Part shown: one piece after another, positions 1-10,098 of the stretch
Numbering within the stretch: the first letter of the stretch is position 1
Layout of the letters: each line of letters opens with the position of its first letter
NCBI GenBank assembly: GCA_018806915.1
Contig: JAGKQI010000030.1
Location: 280,501-344,500, forward strand
Direction: 5' to 3'
DNA from: Phytophthora colocasiae
Lineage: Eukaryota > Oomycota > Peronosporomycetes > Peronosporales > Peronosporaceae
DNA: 64,000 bases
The notes under the pieces: model-generated
Seen by the model: the letters and a program-made list of their open reading frames with translations, nothing else
Told to the model about the DNA's origin: nothing
Databases searched by the model: none
Translations under genes and position numbers: made by a program

Positions 1-408
1 GGGATTCAGTCCCTTCCTTTCGTTGTTTTCCGCTTCCGATAGCGGGGGTCTTGAGGGGGCGAGATTCGACGGGATCCTTAGGCTAAACAACCAATTCCTT
101 CCGATCCGATGTATGCACTTAAAGGATAGTTCACTAGATAGGGCAAAGCTGGCCAATATATTATCCAGACTTAACCGCTATACTAGGTCACGTATCCTTA
201 CCTTCTTGACGCTTGTAGGGCCAATGTAGTTCCCGGTTCCAGGCGTAGCGAAGACACTTGAGTGGTTCAGGGCAAATTCGAGTCTGTTTATGGTTATTCC
301 TATGCCTACTAATCCCATCCTGATTTACTATCCTACGATCACATGACACTGGCTACATAGCTGATCCCTAGCTTGGTTCCCCTAACCCTGATCTTGAGCC
401 GATTCCGT

Positions 409-590
409 ACTTAACCGAAGCTTGATCTCGTACTTAACCGAAGCTTGATCTCGCACTTAACCGAAGCTTGATCTCGCACTTAACCGGAGCTTGATCTCGC
501 ACTTAACCGAAGCTTGATCTCGCACTTAATCGGGACTTGATCTCGCACTTAACCGGAGCTTGATCTCGTACTTAATCGGGACTTGATCAC
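409..590. repeat. 23 bp tandem repeat, about 7.9 copies
   Basis: Units start at 409, 432, 455, 478, 501, 524, 547 and 570. The unit reads acttaaccgaag followed by cttgatctcgc, with variants in the first half (taaccggag, taatcggga). Copies 6 and 8 share the same variant half, which suggests higher-order duplication. The unit is not a multiple of 3 and lies in no credible gene. Confidence 0.95.
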
Positions 591-866
591 TGCCTGATCC
601 CGCTTGGTGATCCTTCATAGAATCCGGATCAGGCCACAAGAAGAGTCTGCGCCGCGCCTGGGGTTGACCTTGATCCGGAGCTGATCTCGTACTTATACGG
701 GAGAGGATCATTGCGCGATCTTGCGTGATCTCGCTTCGTCGCCGCCCGGGGAAGTTGGATCGTGCTGTTAGAGGCTTCGGGGCACCAGGGTAAGCTGATC
801 ATGCTCGCTTGGGGACCCGTCATCGTTGATCGCGCGAGAACATCCTTGATTTCCCCATTCTTCCTC

Positions 867-926
867 CGGCAGGATTCGGATCACCCACGAACACCACGGC
901 AGGATTCGGATCACCCACGAACACCG
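867..926. repeat. Two adjacent 30 bp direct repeats
   Basis: The 30 bp unit beginning cggcaggattcggatc occurs at 867-896 and again at 897-926, differing only in the last base. Confidence 0.95.
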
Positions 927-1196
927 CTCCACCTGCTTCTTCGCCGGTGTCTCCATTGCCTGTTCCCGGCGGGACCCATCGTACCTTCGTGTGATTCGAC
1001 CCAGATCTGGCGATCACCGGTCCCCCCTGTCGCTCGTTCCGACTCTATTCGGGTTCGTGGCTGACATCGCCTCTCCGGGAAAAATTTTCGTCCGCTTCAC
1101 CACAAGTACGTCTTGTTTCCTGAGCTTGAAGCCGAGTACGTGTTGACTTTATTGTTTCAATGCTGCTGAATTGTACTAATGTTATTTACTACAGGT

Positions 1197-1796
1197 TAAT
1201 AAAATGGATAACGCTGATGAGAAAGACACGAGGACTGTGTGTCACTACGAAGTGCATTGTGCTGATGATTGGCAAGTTCGACGCTGCCTTCTCAGCAGCC
1301 AGAACGAATGTTGCACTACTATCTTGGTGCACACGCTTTTTAAAGCGAAACAGATTTTCTGTTAGGCGCATCACTCACAAAGGTAGAAAACTGCGGGAGA
1401 ACATGCAGGTACTTAAATTACATTTATTGATCATAAGTAATTATCAACTAAAACTTGTTTTAGGAAATTGCAGACTCATTTTCTAGGTCGATCAACTTTG
1501 CTGTTGAAGAGGATGGAATCTTTCCACTGTCTTACAGAAAGCAAGACCGGTATGGCAACCTCTTCAACATGGATGGCTTGGGGATTGATAAACCGGGCCG
1601 TTTAACAATCGATTTTAAAGGAGCAAAGACAGTAGACGTGGTACAAGGGATGGAGGAGAATGGGTCTCGCTGTAGCGTCTTCATGTGCGCTTCAGCCACA
1701 GGCATGAAGCTCCCAGTCTTTATTGTGTTTGCGGGCGTGCCTGGAGGGCCAGTATATCAAGAAGTTTCGAGCCCCAGCTTGCAAAAAAACCTGTGA
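1197..1796 (+). pseudogene. pogo/Tigger-like DDE transposase remnant
   Basis: The reading shows a CENP-B-type helix-turn-helix tail (RFLKRNRFSVRRITHKGR) followed by the start of a DDE_1 domain (RYGNLFNMD, then GAKTVDVVQG and CASATGMKLPVFIVFAG). A GT-AG intron at 1409-1463 (55 nt, gtactt...ttttag) joins the two parts in frame as ENMQ|EIADSF. The D of NMD would be the first catalytic Asp, although the usual following Q is a G. The frame stops at 1794-1796 with the second Asp and the last acidic residue missing, and no terminal inverted repeats are visible. The part before about 1290 has conflicting frames. Family assignment is fairly secure; the copy is dead. Confidence 0.75.
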
Positions 1797-1911
1797 GGTT
1801 TTTTTATGACTTGAAAATGGTCATTAACCCCCCCCCCCGCTCTCAAGCCTATTTTGACCCCCTGGCAAGTCTTTAACATGTTGTATAATACTACATGTTA
1901 AGGACAGTCTA

Positions 1912-2290
1912 ATCTTGATTTTTGTATTGCCTGTGATAAGTACGAGTGTAAAGTCTGTACTGCGGGAAGGCAACCTGATCGGTCAAGGTTGCTTGCACAT
2001 CGTGCGCAGCGCTCTGTACCAGCGAAGTTGTCATATACACCTTCTCCAGTCTCGCAGGTGGGCGTATGCTGTATATACTGCGACTGGTTTGGGCCTTTTT
2101 ATTTGAAGTTGACACAGAGCAAACATATTTGCCTAGCTATGCCACGCTGCAGTTCCAGAGGGATTAAACATCATGTAGCAAGCAATATTTCCTTTGCAAT
2201 TGTAATCATCAGTGTTCCTACTTGTCTTGTTCGATACCATCGTCCTAACGCTTCTTACGATTCCTCCTCACCCACCTCCTCCTCGCCCAC
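1912..2290 (+). pseudogene. Cys-rich transposon-like coding fragment
   Basis: A continuous frame encodes CIACDKYECKVC (spacing C-x2-C-x4-C-x2-C, zinc-ribbon-like), then RQPDRSRLLAHRAQRSVP and VGVCCIYCDWFGPFYLK. It runs without stop into the Gypsy-1 LTR at 2291, where it is cut off. I do not recognise the family with certainty; the composition recalls C-terminal Cys-rich parts of oomycete transposon proteins. No start codon or full domain is visible, and it is not homologous to the sequence on the other side of Gypsy-1. Confidence 0.45.
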
Positions 2291-2702
2291 TGCAGCGGGG
2301 CTGCGTGGGTGTGCACGGCACAGAGGAAGTTTGGTTGACTCGTAGAGTCCTGCTTGCAAGGCACTAGCCTTCGGTTCTATACAAGAACCAAGAAGTCCAC
2401 TAAATACGGGACTCACAGAGTCAGTGTCCCTATAATAATGGAACTAACACTAATTATGTAAAATGCAAACTGATTTTTATTTATTTTATTGCCCTAGTCC
2501 TGAATGTAACGGATTTGGTATCTAACATACTGAATCCTAATCAAATGCAATGTGTGGCTCTGAGCTAACTGCCAGCAACTGGCTACATATGTGACGTGTG
2601 AGAAACACTATGTGTTGTACACGGATCTGTGACTTGTGACCTGGATGGTGTATACCACACCTACTGTAGCCAAGGCGCGCGGCGCCGTGTAACCCCGTTA
2701 CA
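2291..2702 (-). repeat. Gypsy-1 3' LTR
   Basis: On the minus strand it begins tgtaacgggg and ends ccgctgca, the TG...CA form, 412 bp. It matches 9688-10098 with scattered differences. The R-U5 half matches the Gypsy-2 LTRs, but the U3 half does not. The adjacent 2703-2717 is the complement of a polypurine tract (tttggtgggggaggg). Confidence 0.92.
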
Positions 2703-2997
2703 CCCTCCCCCACCAAACCGTGGATACGGAGTATCTACAACTGTAGACATAACTGCCTTGTCAAGGCCTGTCACCGGCAACTTTCCGATAAAAGAAATCT
2801 CTCAACGAGAGTGCGCGTGCGCGCTGGCTCAACGAGCACATTCTCCAATTCTCCTCAGCGAGCCAACCGCTCCTGAGGTGTCCCGTGACCAGGCGCCTAC
2901 GCCTCAGCGCCTCTGCGCTTTCCGGTCTGATCCCTCGGCTCCGCTCACGCTCTCCGTTTCGGAGTATTTCGCGGCGTCTCGCCTTCGCTACGGAGCG

Positions 2998-4641
2998 ATG
3001 TTCAAGGCCAGCCCGACGTCAAGTGGTAGCGGTGGCTCACCCTTCGAGTACACGACAGCGTCGCCGACGCGCGACCCACGTCGCTCTCCTACAGAGGAAG
3101 GCGAGGTCGAAGTGGACTACGAGGAGTCCGAACAGGGCGATGCCCATGCGTCTCCTGCTCCTGCGAGCCCTCGGACGACCCGATCTGAGCTGCGCTCTCC
3201 ACGCGATCCGCGTCGGTACTCAATTCCTCGGCAGCTGCGGCAGCCCAATCCGTTCCCGGAGGGACCTTCGAGCCTTGTGCTCAACGCGTTGCGCAACGCA
3301 CCACCACTTCCTGCTCGCGATGAGCCAGAGTCACTCATGGGAGTCGAAGACGCGATCACCAACCCTCTGGATGAGGCACAGGAGGCTTCCATGAGCGGTG
3401 CTCCAGAGTCACGTCGACCGGTCCAACGGGACATCGTGGGGACTTCGTCGCGGCGCGACTACGGCTTCGAGCCTCGTGACCCTGCCGAGCAGGTGAAGCA
3501 GTTGATGGCGCAGCCAAACCTGCATGGTTACGCCATAGGTGATCCTCCACGTACGGTGGCTGAGACTCAGCAGCGACAGGGGATCCATGAGCGTTTCCTG
3601 ACCCCGCAGGTGTGCACACTCGCCGAGTATCGGCAACGCTTAGATAAGCAACGACGACGGGAGTCTGTGCCTCAGATGGGGACTTATCCACTCCTGCTCC
3701 AAACCGGAGAGACCACCCGGGACTACATGATCCATGTGACCACTTAGGCCGAGGCTTCACGGAAGCTTGCGTCGTTCGATCGGCTCATGGAGAGCTGCGC
3801 CGAGGTGGACGTCCGCCTCGCTCGAGGTCTACTCTTCCAGTACGCGAAGATACGCGTGCGGCCCGGCCGCTTTCCTCGTCACACGGCGGCAGTGGCTCCC
3901 GCCTCTCAGGCCACTATCCCTGCTTCGCAGGATGCTCCTTCAGTCTCCGAGGGAGACTCGCTGGCTGTGCCAGCCACGGACCAGAGCCTGAGCTCGGCTG
4001 CTAGTCCGTTAGCTTCTCACACTAGTGGTGAGAAGCGGGTGTCGACCGAGTGGTCGACCTCGAGCCCTTCGGTCGCCCCCGATCTTCGCGATCAAAAGCG
4101 TCCACGACGTCAGGGCAGTCCTGCCTCAGGGGCCCTTCAAACTCCTACGAGTTTTGGGAATGAGGATACCCACGCCACTTCACCAGATACTGGTTTTGAC
4201 TACGGTGGCGACGCCGCGCCATCAGGCGCTCCACGTGGTAGTGGGGAGTCCCCTGCTCATCGAGCAACGGCGGAGGAGGCCGATTCGCTGCGGAACGCAA
4301 TACTCGACGAGTGCGATGAGCGCTATTTGTCTCAGCGCGCTTGGTATCAACTCGATCACTCGATCGGTACTCTCCAGAGTCAGACTCAGTCTCTTCAGGG
4401 GAACCTGGAGAGCGTTTGGCATTCGCATGCCCGTCTCGCTCATGACATGGAGGAGATTGAAAGCCGGATGGCTTGGCTCGAAGGTCCTCAGTCCCTGACT
4501 GTTCGCCTGCACCAGCAGGAGCTTCAGCTCGCTGAGTTGCGGAGTCAGGTGACGTTGCTGCTGCAGATGACGCAGCCTGGGCACGTGTCGTCGGTGCCAG
4601 CGCCTCCGCTCTCACCCCCGCGGGGTCCCGATATGGCTTAA
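2998..4641 (+). CDS. Antisense ORF in Gypsy-1, unknown protein, one in-frame stop
   Basis: From the ATG at 2998 a single plus-strand frame stays open to 4641 except for one TAG at 3745-3747 (about 547 codons in all). The frame is in fact open from 2629, inside the LTR. The protein is Arg/Ser/Pro-rich at the N-terminus (SPTRDPRRSPTEEGEVEV), has a more ordered middle (GFEPRDPAEQVKQLMAQPNL, then DRLMESCAEVDVRLARGLL), a low-complexity linker, and a likely coiled coil near the end (IGTLQSQTQSLQGNLESV and LHQQELQLAELRSQVTLLL). It is opposite to pol and overlaps the pol C-terminus from 4022 on. The 1.3 kb before that overlap has no long sense frame, so it is not a shadow. I do not recognise the family. 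Plant Tat/Ogre-type Gypsy elements carry comparable antisense ORFs; a related role is only an inference. Confidence 0.6.
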
Positions 4642-7600
4642 GCAAGCCGACGTAGAACACCGGGTGTGTTCGCATCCGCTTTGGCAAGTCTAGCGTGTAT
4701 GCCAGGCACTTCTTGGCCACGACCGTAAATGGTCCGATGAAACGCGGTCGCAATTTCGTCTTAAAGACACTTGACACTGCATGTGTAGGTAGGTTCTTAG
4801 CGTTTAATAAAACCTGGTCACCGACCTTAAATTCCCATACATTGTTTCTACCTTTTGCATCAGCTTGTTCCTTCTGAACGTCTTGGCTTTCAGCCATCGC
4901 GTCACGCACACGGCGCAATACGCTCAATCTCACCGAGAGGAAGTCATCGACTTGTTTACGCACAGCAGAAGGGCTGATATCAGCAAGCTCGGAGTCGAGC
5001 GACGGCACAGCCTCTCCCCCACCAAGCCCAAGGCTACCACGTGGCGGAGTGAGCGGAACGCGCGGGTGCGCAAGGCCGTTCACGTAGAACGGGGTGAAGC
5101 CTGTCGAGGCATGCACCGCATTGTTCATGGAGAACTCAACGAGAGGGAGCATAGCGCTCCAACGCTTCGGCGTTTCAGCGCATACGCTGCGGAGGATGTC
5201 CTCCAGAACGCGGTTCACGCGTTCGGTCTGACCGTCGGTCTGCGGATGGTCCGCCGTGGACATGTCCAGTCGAGTGCCCAGCACCTTAAAGACGGACGTC
5301 CAGAAGTGACCCGTGAAACGGGGATCTCGATCCGAGACAATGGTCTCTGGCAGCCCATGCTGGCGGAAGACCCGATCGATAAAGATCGTCGCTGTACCAG
5401 CGCCATCGACGGTGTCCGGCACAGCCGCGAGATGAGCCATCTTGCTCAGACGGTCAACAAAGACCACCACGCCTGTGTTGCCTGCCGAGTCCTTCGGCAA
5501 GCCAAACACAAAGTCCATACTTATGGACTGCCAACACCCAGAGGGTACAGGTAAGCTCGCCAAAGGCGCAGCCGCATGCGGCGAGGATTTAACCCGCTGA
5601 CACGTCTCGCACGTGCGCACATATGTGCTGACCCACTTGTACATCTTCGGCCACCAGTACATGGAGCTCACCGAGCCGTACGTCTTCTCGCGACCGAGGT
5701 GGCCGCCTGTGGGCGTGTCATGGGCCTCATAGAGGATACGGTACTTCAAATCCTCATCATGAGGAACCACCACCCGTGGTGGGTCATCCTGACCCGTGCT
5801 GTAGTACAGCAGACCGCCTTCCAGGCTGTAGCGTTGGAGTCTCGCCTTTAGGCGTCGTGACAGAGTCACCTTTGAGTCCTTAAACTCATCGCTCCCTAGA
5901 GCTTGAAGCAGCGCGACACAGGAGTCGTCCTGAGCGTACGCTGCTCGAACCATGTCCGTCACGGACGTTGTCACCGAGGTGACATGAGATAACTCATAGT
6001 CCGGGCGACGCGATAAGGCGTCAGCGAGGACGTTCTGCCTGCCAGGCTTGTACTGCACCTCGAAGTTATACTCCGCAAAGAAGGAGAGCCATCGGGCCAT
6101 CCTCTGCGAGAGGTGAGGCGACTGCGTCGCTGTGCGTAGTGACGCATGATCCGTGTAGATCACAAACGGCTTGGAGCCGAGCAGGTGAACCCTGAATTTG
6201 ACGAGAGCGTACTTCATCGCAAGTAGCTCCTTGTCATGAACTGGATAGTTCTTCTCAGCAGCCTTGAGCTGCCGAGACTCAAACGCAATGACGCGTTCGC
6301 GTCCTTCGGCGTCCGCTTGTAGCAAAGCACTGCCGATGGCAAAGTCCGAGGCGTCACAGACGACGATGAACGGACGATCGGGGTCTGGCAACGCCAGTAT
6401 CGGTGCCTGAAGCAGGCTATCCTTGATACGAGTGAACGCACTCTCGTGCTCAGCACGCCATACCCATTCGGCATCCTTCTTAAGGAGATCCGTCAGTGGC
6501 CGAGCCAACTCAGCGTAGTTCTCGCTATACTTGTGCAAGTAGTTGGCCAAGCCCAGCCACTTACGCAAGTCCTTCTGGTTCAAGGGAACCGGCCAGTCCA
6601 CAATGGCCTTGACTTTTGCTGGATCAGCACGAAGGCCATGCTTCCCAATGAAGCACCCTAGGAAGGGGATTTCTTCCGCGCCAAAGACGCACTTGTCTGT
6701 CTGCGTTGGCGTACAATTTGTTCGTGCGCATGCACTCGAGCACAGCTCTCACGTGTTCCACGTGTACCTCAACGTCAGTCTTGCCGTGTTCGGCCTGACT
6801 GTGGACGAACACGTCGTCAAAGTACGTCTGTGCGAATGCCCGCAGGGGCCTAAACAGCTGCGTCACTAGACGATTGAACGTTGCAGGCGCATTCGAGAGC
6901 CCTTGGGGCATGACGAGCCACTCCCAGAGCATACCGCTCGGGGTGCTCACCGCTGTAAGGGGAATGTCACTGACTCGCATGAGCAGCTGATAGTAGCCAT
7001 CGACTAAGTCGAGCGCACTGTACATGGTGCAACCCACCATGTTGTTCTGAAGAACATCCTTCCTAGGAATCGGCGTCTGCGCCGGGATCGTGGCAGCGTT
7101 GAGCTTGTTAAAAGCGTGAACGATACGCCACTTGCCATTCGGCTTTCTGACACAGAACGTAGGCGCGGAGTGCGGAGACTTGCTCTCGCGCACGAGACCC
7201 GCCGCGTGCTTCGCACGGAAGAAGGCGTCAATGACATCGCATTGCTCTTTAGGAAGAGGCCACTGCCGGGTCACGCAGTATTTAGTTCCGGGAACTAAGT
7301 CGATCTCGTGACGAACGCCTCGGTCAGGAGGCAGGCCACTCGGTGGTTCCTTCGAGACAACGTCTCCATATTCCGCAAGGAGTAGAAGGGATCCGAGGGA
7401 TTCTTGAGGATCTCCGATCCACTCCTGGCGTTCAACGCCTTCTTGACTTCGGCCAAGACGGACTCGTCAACAAGTGACGATGAGTTTAACTCCTCTTCAG
7501 GTCGAACGATGACTACCTCGGCGAGCTCGCCAGCCTTCAAGGCATTGCCAAAGTCGGCGAAGGACATCTCCTCTAGCTCAAGGAGCTTGTCAACACTCGG

Positions 7601-8680
7601 CAAGTCGTCCAGCAGGACGCTGCCTTCGGCACTGCCGTTCACTCCATCAACCAGAGTGTATAGCTGCCCACAGCCCTCCTGGGCGTCGGCACTCAACGTC
7701 GCGGACGCAGAGCGTCTCGCCCGAAGGGCCTTACGACGTCGTCGTCTAGCCGACGAACGTCCACTCGACGGAGTACGTGTCGTCGCACAAGTTTCGGCCT
7801 CTCTCGGCCCAGTGTCAGAGACACTCAGCGATCCACTCGGTCGATGACCGATGTCGCTCAGCGGAGTACGTGCCGCTGCACAATCAGTGACCGTAGCTGG
7901 TCCAATGTCAGAGACATTCAGCGATCTACTTGATCCACGACCAGCATCGCTCGGCGGAGTACGTGCCGCCCCACAGGGATTACATGGGTCTAGCCCACAC
8001 GTTGACTCACGGTCAACCAGCGCTACGCGCTCAACAGGACTGCGGTCCTCACACTCGGTGCTGTCCACCAACTCGGACACACCGACTTCCAGCATCATAG
8101 CCGACTCGGCTCGATGCTCGCGCCAATAGCGCTTCTGCTTCCTAGCAGAGGTGGGTTCATGACTCGCCAAAGCTCCACTAGGAGAGAAGTGCGTAGCACC
8201 TAAGGTCTTCGACCTCCAATCGATCCATGGCTCGTGGCGCTCCAGCCACGCCATGCCAAGGATGAGGTCGTACCTCGAATCCAGGTCCAGGACCAAGCAG
8301 CGTTCCACGCTATCGAAGTCCAAGAACTTCAGCCGCAGGTCCATGGGGACCTTGGCCACCGTGACACGGACGCCCGTCGCTAGACGGACAGTGACGGTGT
8401 CACCTCTTCGCGCTCGAAGCGCCTCAGCATATTGCTGACTACCTTCAACGGTGGAGCGTCTGACGTAGTTGCCAGACGCTCCTGAATCGATCAACACGAT
8501 CCACGGCTTCTCGAAGCCCTTCACGTCCACATGGACGACCAGCAAGCCCTGCTTGCTCACACGTTCCGTGTTCAAGAGCACGGAGCTCTTCGGGGCTGAG
8601 CCCCAGTGCCTCTCACGCACTGCAGAACTCAGTTCTTCCCCAGTAGACCGCCCCGCGTCTACTGGGAGCCGTCGTTTCCC
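4022..8680 (-). pseudogene. pol: Gypsy-1 pol (PR-RT-RNaseH-IN-chromodomain), frameshifted
   Basis: Order along the minus strand: aspartic protease with LIDSGASGNYV (near 8480), a linker with three ~93 bp repeats (7771-7960), RT with LVDGYYQLL and YFDD, RNase H, integrase (YWWPKMYKW zinc part, DFVFGLP, SDRDPRFTG, QTDGQTERVNRVLE), and a chromodomain (YLVKWRGYPHSQNS). Compared with Gypsy-2, there is a 4 bp deletion near 7379, a 4 bp duplication of agac at about 6695-6703, and TGG to TAG at 4142-4144 inside the chromodomain; past that codon the frame is open to the stop at 4022-4024. Pol lies in the -1 frame relative to gag and would be made by frameshifting at 8674-8680. The copy cannot make a full polyprotein. 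Confidence 0.93.
8639..8680 (-). promoter_or_regulatory. -1 ribosomal frameshift cassette of Gypsy-1
   Basis: Reading the minus strand: slippery heptamer GGGAAAC (8680-8674) placed as G-GGA-AAC in the gag frame, a 7 nt spacer, then a perfect 10 bp stem (cccagtagac pairing with gtctactggg, 8666-8657 and 8648-8639) closing an 8 nt loop. The gag stop codon is inside the stem. The same arrangement exists in Gypsy-2. Confidence 0.82.
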
Positions 8681-9630
8681 TGGGCAGAGCCCAAAGCGGG
8701 ACCCGCGGCAGGGTTGCGGCCATTCTGGCCGGCGCGCTCTTTGCGCGAAGGGCAGTTGGGCCTCAGATGCGTGGGACTACCACACGTGTAGCACCGGCGG
8801 GTGCTCATACGTTGCACCGCAGCTCGTAGCTCAGCTACCTCATCTTCAGCATAGCTGAGGTCCATGGGCTCGGGTCCCTCGGACCCTGTGCTGTTAGCAC
8901 CGACCCTCGACAACTTAAAGTTGTGTTCGGCATTCAGTGCCACGCTGACAGCGTCCTCGAAGGTGCGAGGGTTCTGACGGAATGCCTCCGTCCTGGCCAC
9001 GCCAGCTCGTAAACCTTCCATGAAAATGGTCACGGTGACCACCTCAGGTAGACGGTCGGCAGCCATGCCGGCAATGAGCGTGCGCAGCTCTTGGACGTAG
9101 TCCACCAGGTCCTTCTTGCTCTGTCGGCAAGCAAGGAAGCGTGACCGCACGCGATACGCCTGGTTAGGCGGAGCAAACACTTGCGTAAGCTTGGCCTTAA
9201 GCTCACCCCAAGTGGGGAAGGCCATTTCTACCGACGTCCCATACGTCAGGGCCCATTCTCGTGCTCGCCCTTCGAGCTTAGAGATGGCAAACGCCACACG
9301 TTGGCCTTCCAACTGGAGCATAGCGGCCCCCATGGCCATCTCGACCTCTCGGGTCCACAACAGGAGGTTCTCTCCTTCGTGCCCGTGAAAGGTCTTCACG
9401 CTGAGCGTGACGGGCTTAGCTCTCGGAGCGGGGTTAACTCCTTTTACATTCCGTTGGATGTGCTCAATGAGAGCGTTTTCGTACGAGGCAAATGCCTCGA
9501 GGCGCGCGTTGACGGCCTCCAGCCCTTGGGACGCAAGGTGCGCCATACCTTCAGGGCCCAGCAAGGACGTAAGCTTGTTAAGCGTGTCCCGCTGGCTCGG
9601 AGTCAAGTGAGCGTATGCTTCTGGCTCCAT
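8659..9630 (-). CDS. gag: Gypsy-1 Gag
   Basis: The ATG at 9628-9630 gives a 323-residue Gag that is open to its stop at 8659. A retrotransposon-gag capsid region ([20 protein letters not shown], then REWALTYG and [16 protein letters not shown]) is followed by one CCHC knuckle, [14 protein letters not shown], and a Gly/Asn/Ala tail. It packages the element RNA into virus-like particles. It is nearly identical to the Gypsy-2 Gag at 53183-54154. The stop lies in the frameshift hairpin. Confidence 0.95.
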   Translation of the reverse strand: MEPEAYAHLTPSQRDTLNKLTSLLGPEGMAHLASQGLEAVNARLEAFASYENALIEHIQRNVKGVNPAPRAKPVTLSVKTFHGHEGENLLLWTREVEMAMGAAMLQLEGQRVAFAISKLEGRAREWALTYGTSVEMAFPTWGELKAKLTQVFAPPNQAYRVRSRFLACRQSKKDLVDYVQELRTLIAGMAADRLPEVVTVTIFMEGLRAGVARTEAFRQNPRTFEDAVSVALNAEHNFKLSRVGANSTGSEGPEPMDLSYAEDEVAELRAAVQRMSTRRCYTCGSPTHLRPNCPSRKERAGQNGRNPAAGPALGSAQGNDGSQ

Positions 9631-9687
9631 TCTCACAGAGAAACAGTCTTCAACTCAGGAGTTGGATTGACTACGAGTGCTACCAGG

Positions 9688-10098
9688 TGCAGCGGGGCTG
9701 CGTAGGTGTGCACGGCACAGAGGAAGTTTAGTTGACTCGTAGAGTCCTGTTTGCAAGGCACTAGCCTTCGGTTCTATACAAGAACCAAGTAGTCCACTAA
9801 ATACGGGACTCCCACAATCAGTGTCCCTATAATAAAGGAACTAACACTAATTATGTAAAATGCAAACTGATTTTTATTGATTTTATTGCCCTAATCCTAA
9901 ATGCAACGGATTTAGTATCTAACATACTGAATCCTAGTCTAAATGCAATGTGTGGCCCTGAGCTAACTGCCAACAAATGGCTACATATGTGACGTGTGAG
10001 AAACACGATGTGTCAAACACAGATCTGTGACGTGTAATAGTTGGTGTGTACCACACCAACTGTAGCCAAGGCGCGCAGCGCCGTGTAACCTCGTTACA
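9688..10098 (-). repeat. Gypsy-1 5' LTR with adjacent primer-binding site
   Basis: 411 bp, TG...CA. Just inside it, on the minus strand, TGGTAGCAC (complement of 9677-9685) begins two bases after the LTR end. TGGTAGCA matches the complement of the 3' end of initiator methionine tRNAs (...TGCTACCA), so this is the probable primer-binding site. It abuts Gypsy-3 integrase sequence at 10099. Confidence 0.9.

Larger units (their letters stand above)
1..1159. other. No gene recognised; repeat-bearing flank
   Basis: No reading frame here resembles a known protein; the open frames are short and change strand often. The stretch is rich in the word TGATC, which recurs inside the two tandem repeats annotated separately (409-590 and 867-926). 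It may be decayed transposon or intergenic DNA. Confidence 0.5.
2291..10098 (-). mobile_element. Gypsy-1: Ty3/Gypsy LTR retrotransposon (chromovirus-like)
   Basis: The element runs on the minus strand: 5' LTR 9688-10098, primer site, gag, pol (PR-RT-RNaseH-IN-chromodomain), a 3' internal region carrying an antisense ORF, polypurine tract and 3' LTR 2291-2702. Flanking 5-mers differ (cccac at 2286-2290, gatgc at 10099-10103), so there is no target duplication; the left flank is a plus-strand Cys-rich fragment and the right flank is Gypsy-3 integrase. This suggests deletion or inter-element recombination after insertion. Pol has two frameshifts and a nonsense codon, so the copy is not autonomous. 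The LTRs differ at many positions (roughly 5 percent by eye). Confidence 0.93.

Noticed and set aside
409..590. CRISPR-like array
   Set aside because: Units are directly adjacent with no spacers, in a eukaryotic, transposon-rich context.
1915..2115. Short frames on both strands near 1915-2115
   Set aside because: The Cys-rich plus-strand reading in a different frame explains this stretch better.
4865..5554. 229-codon plus-strand ORF opposite Gypsy-1 integrase
   Set aside because: It lies fully within well-conserved integrase coding on the other strand and has no independent features.
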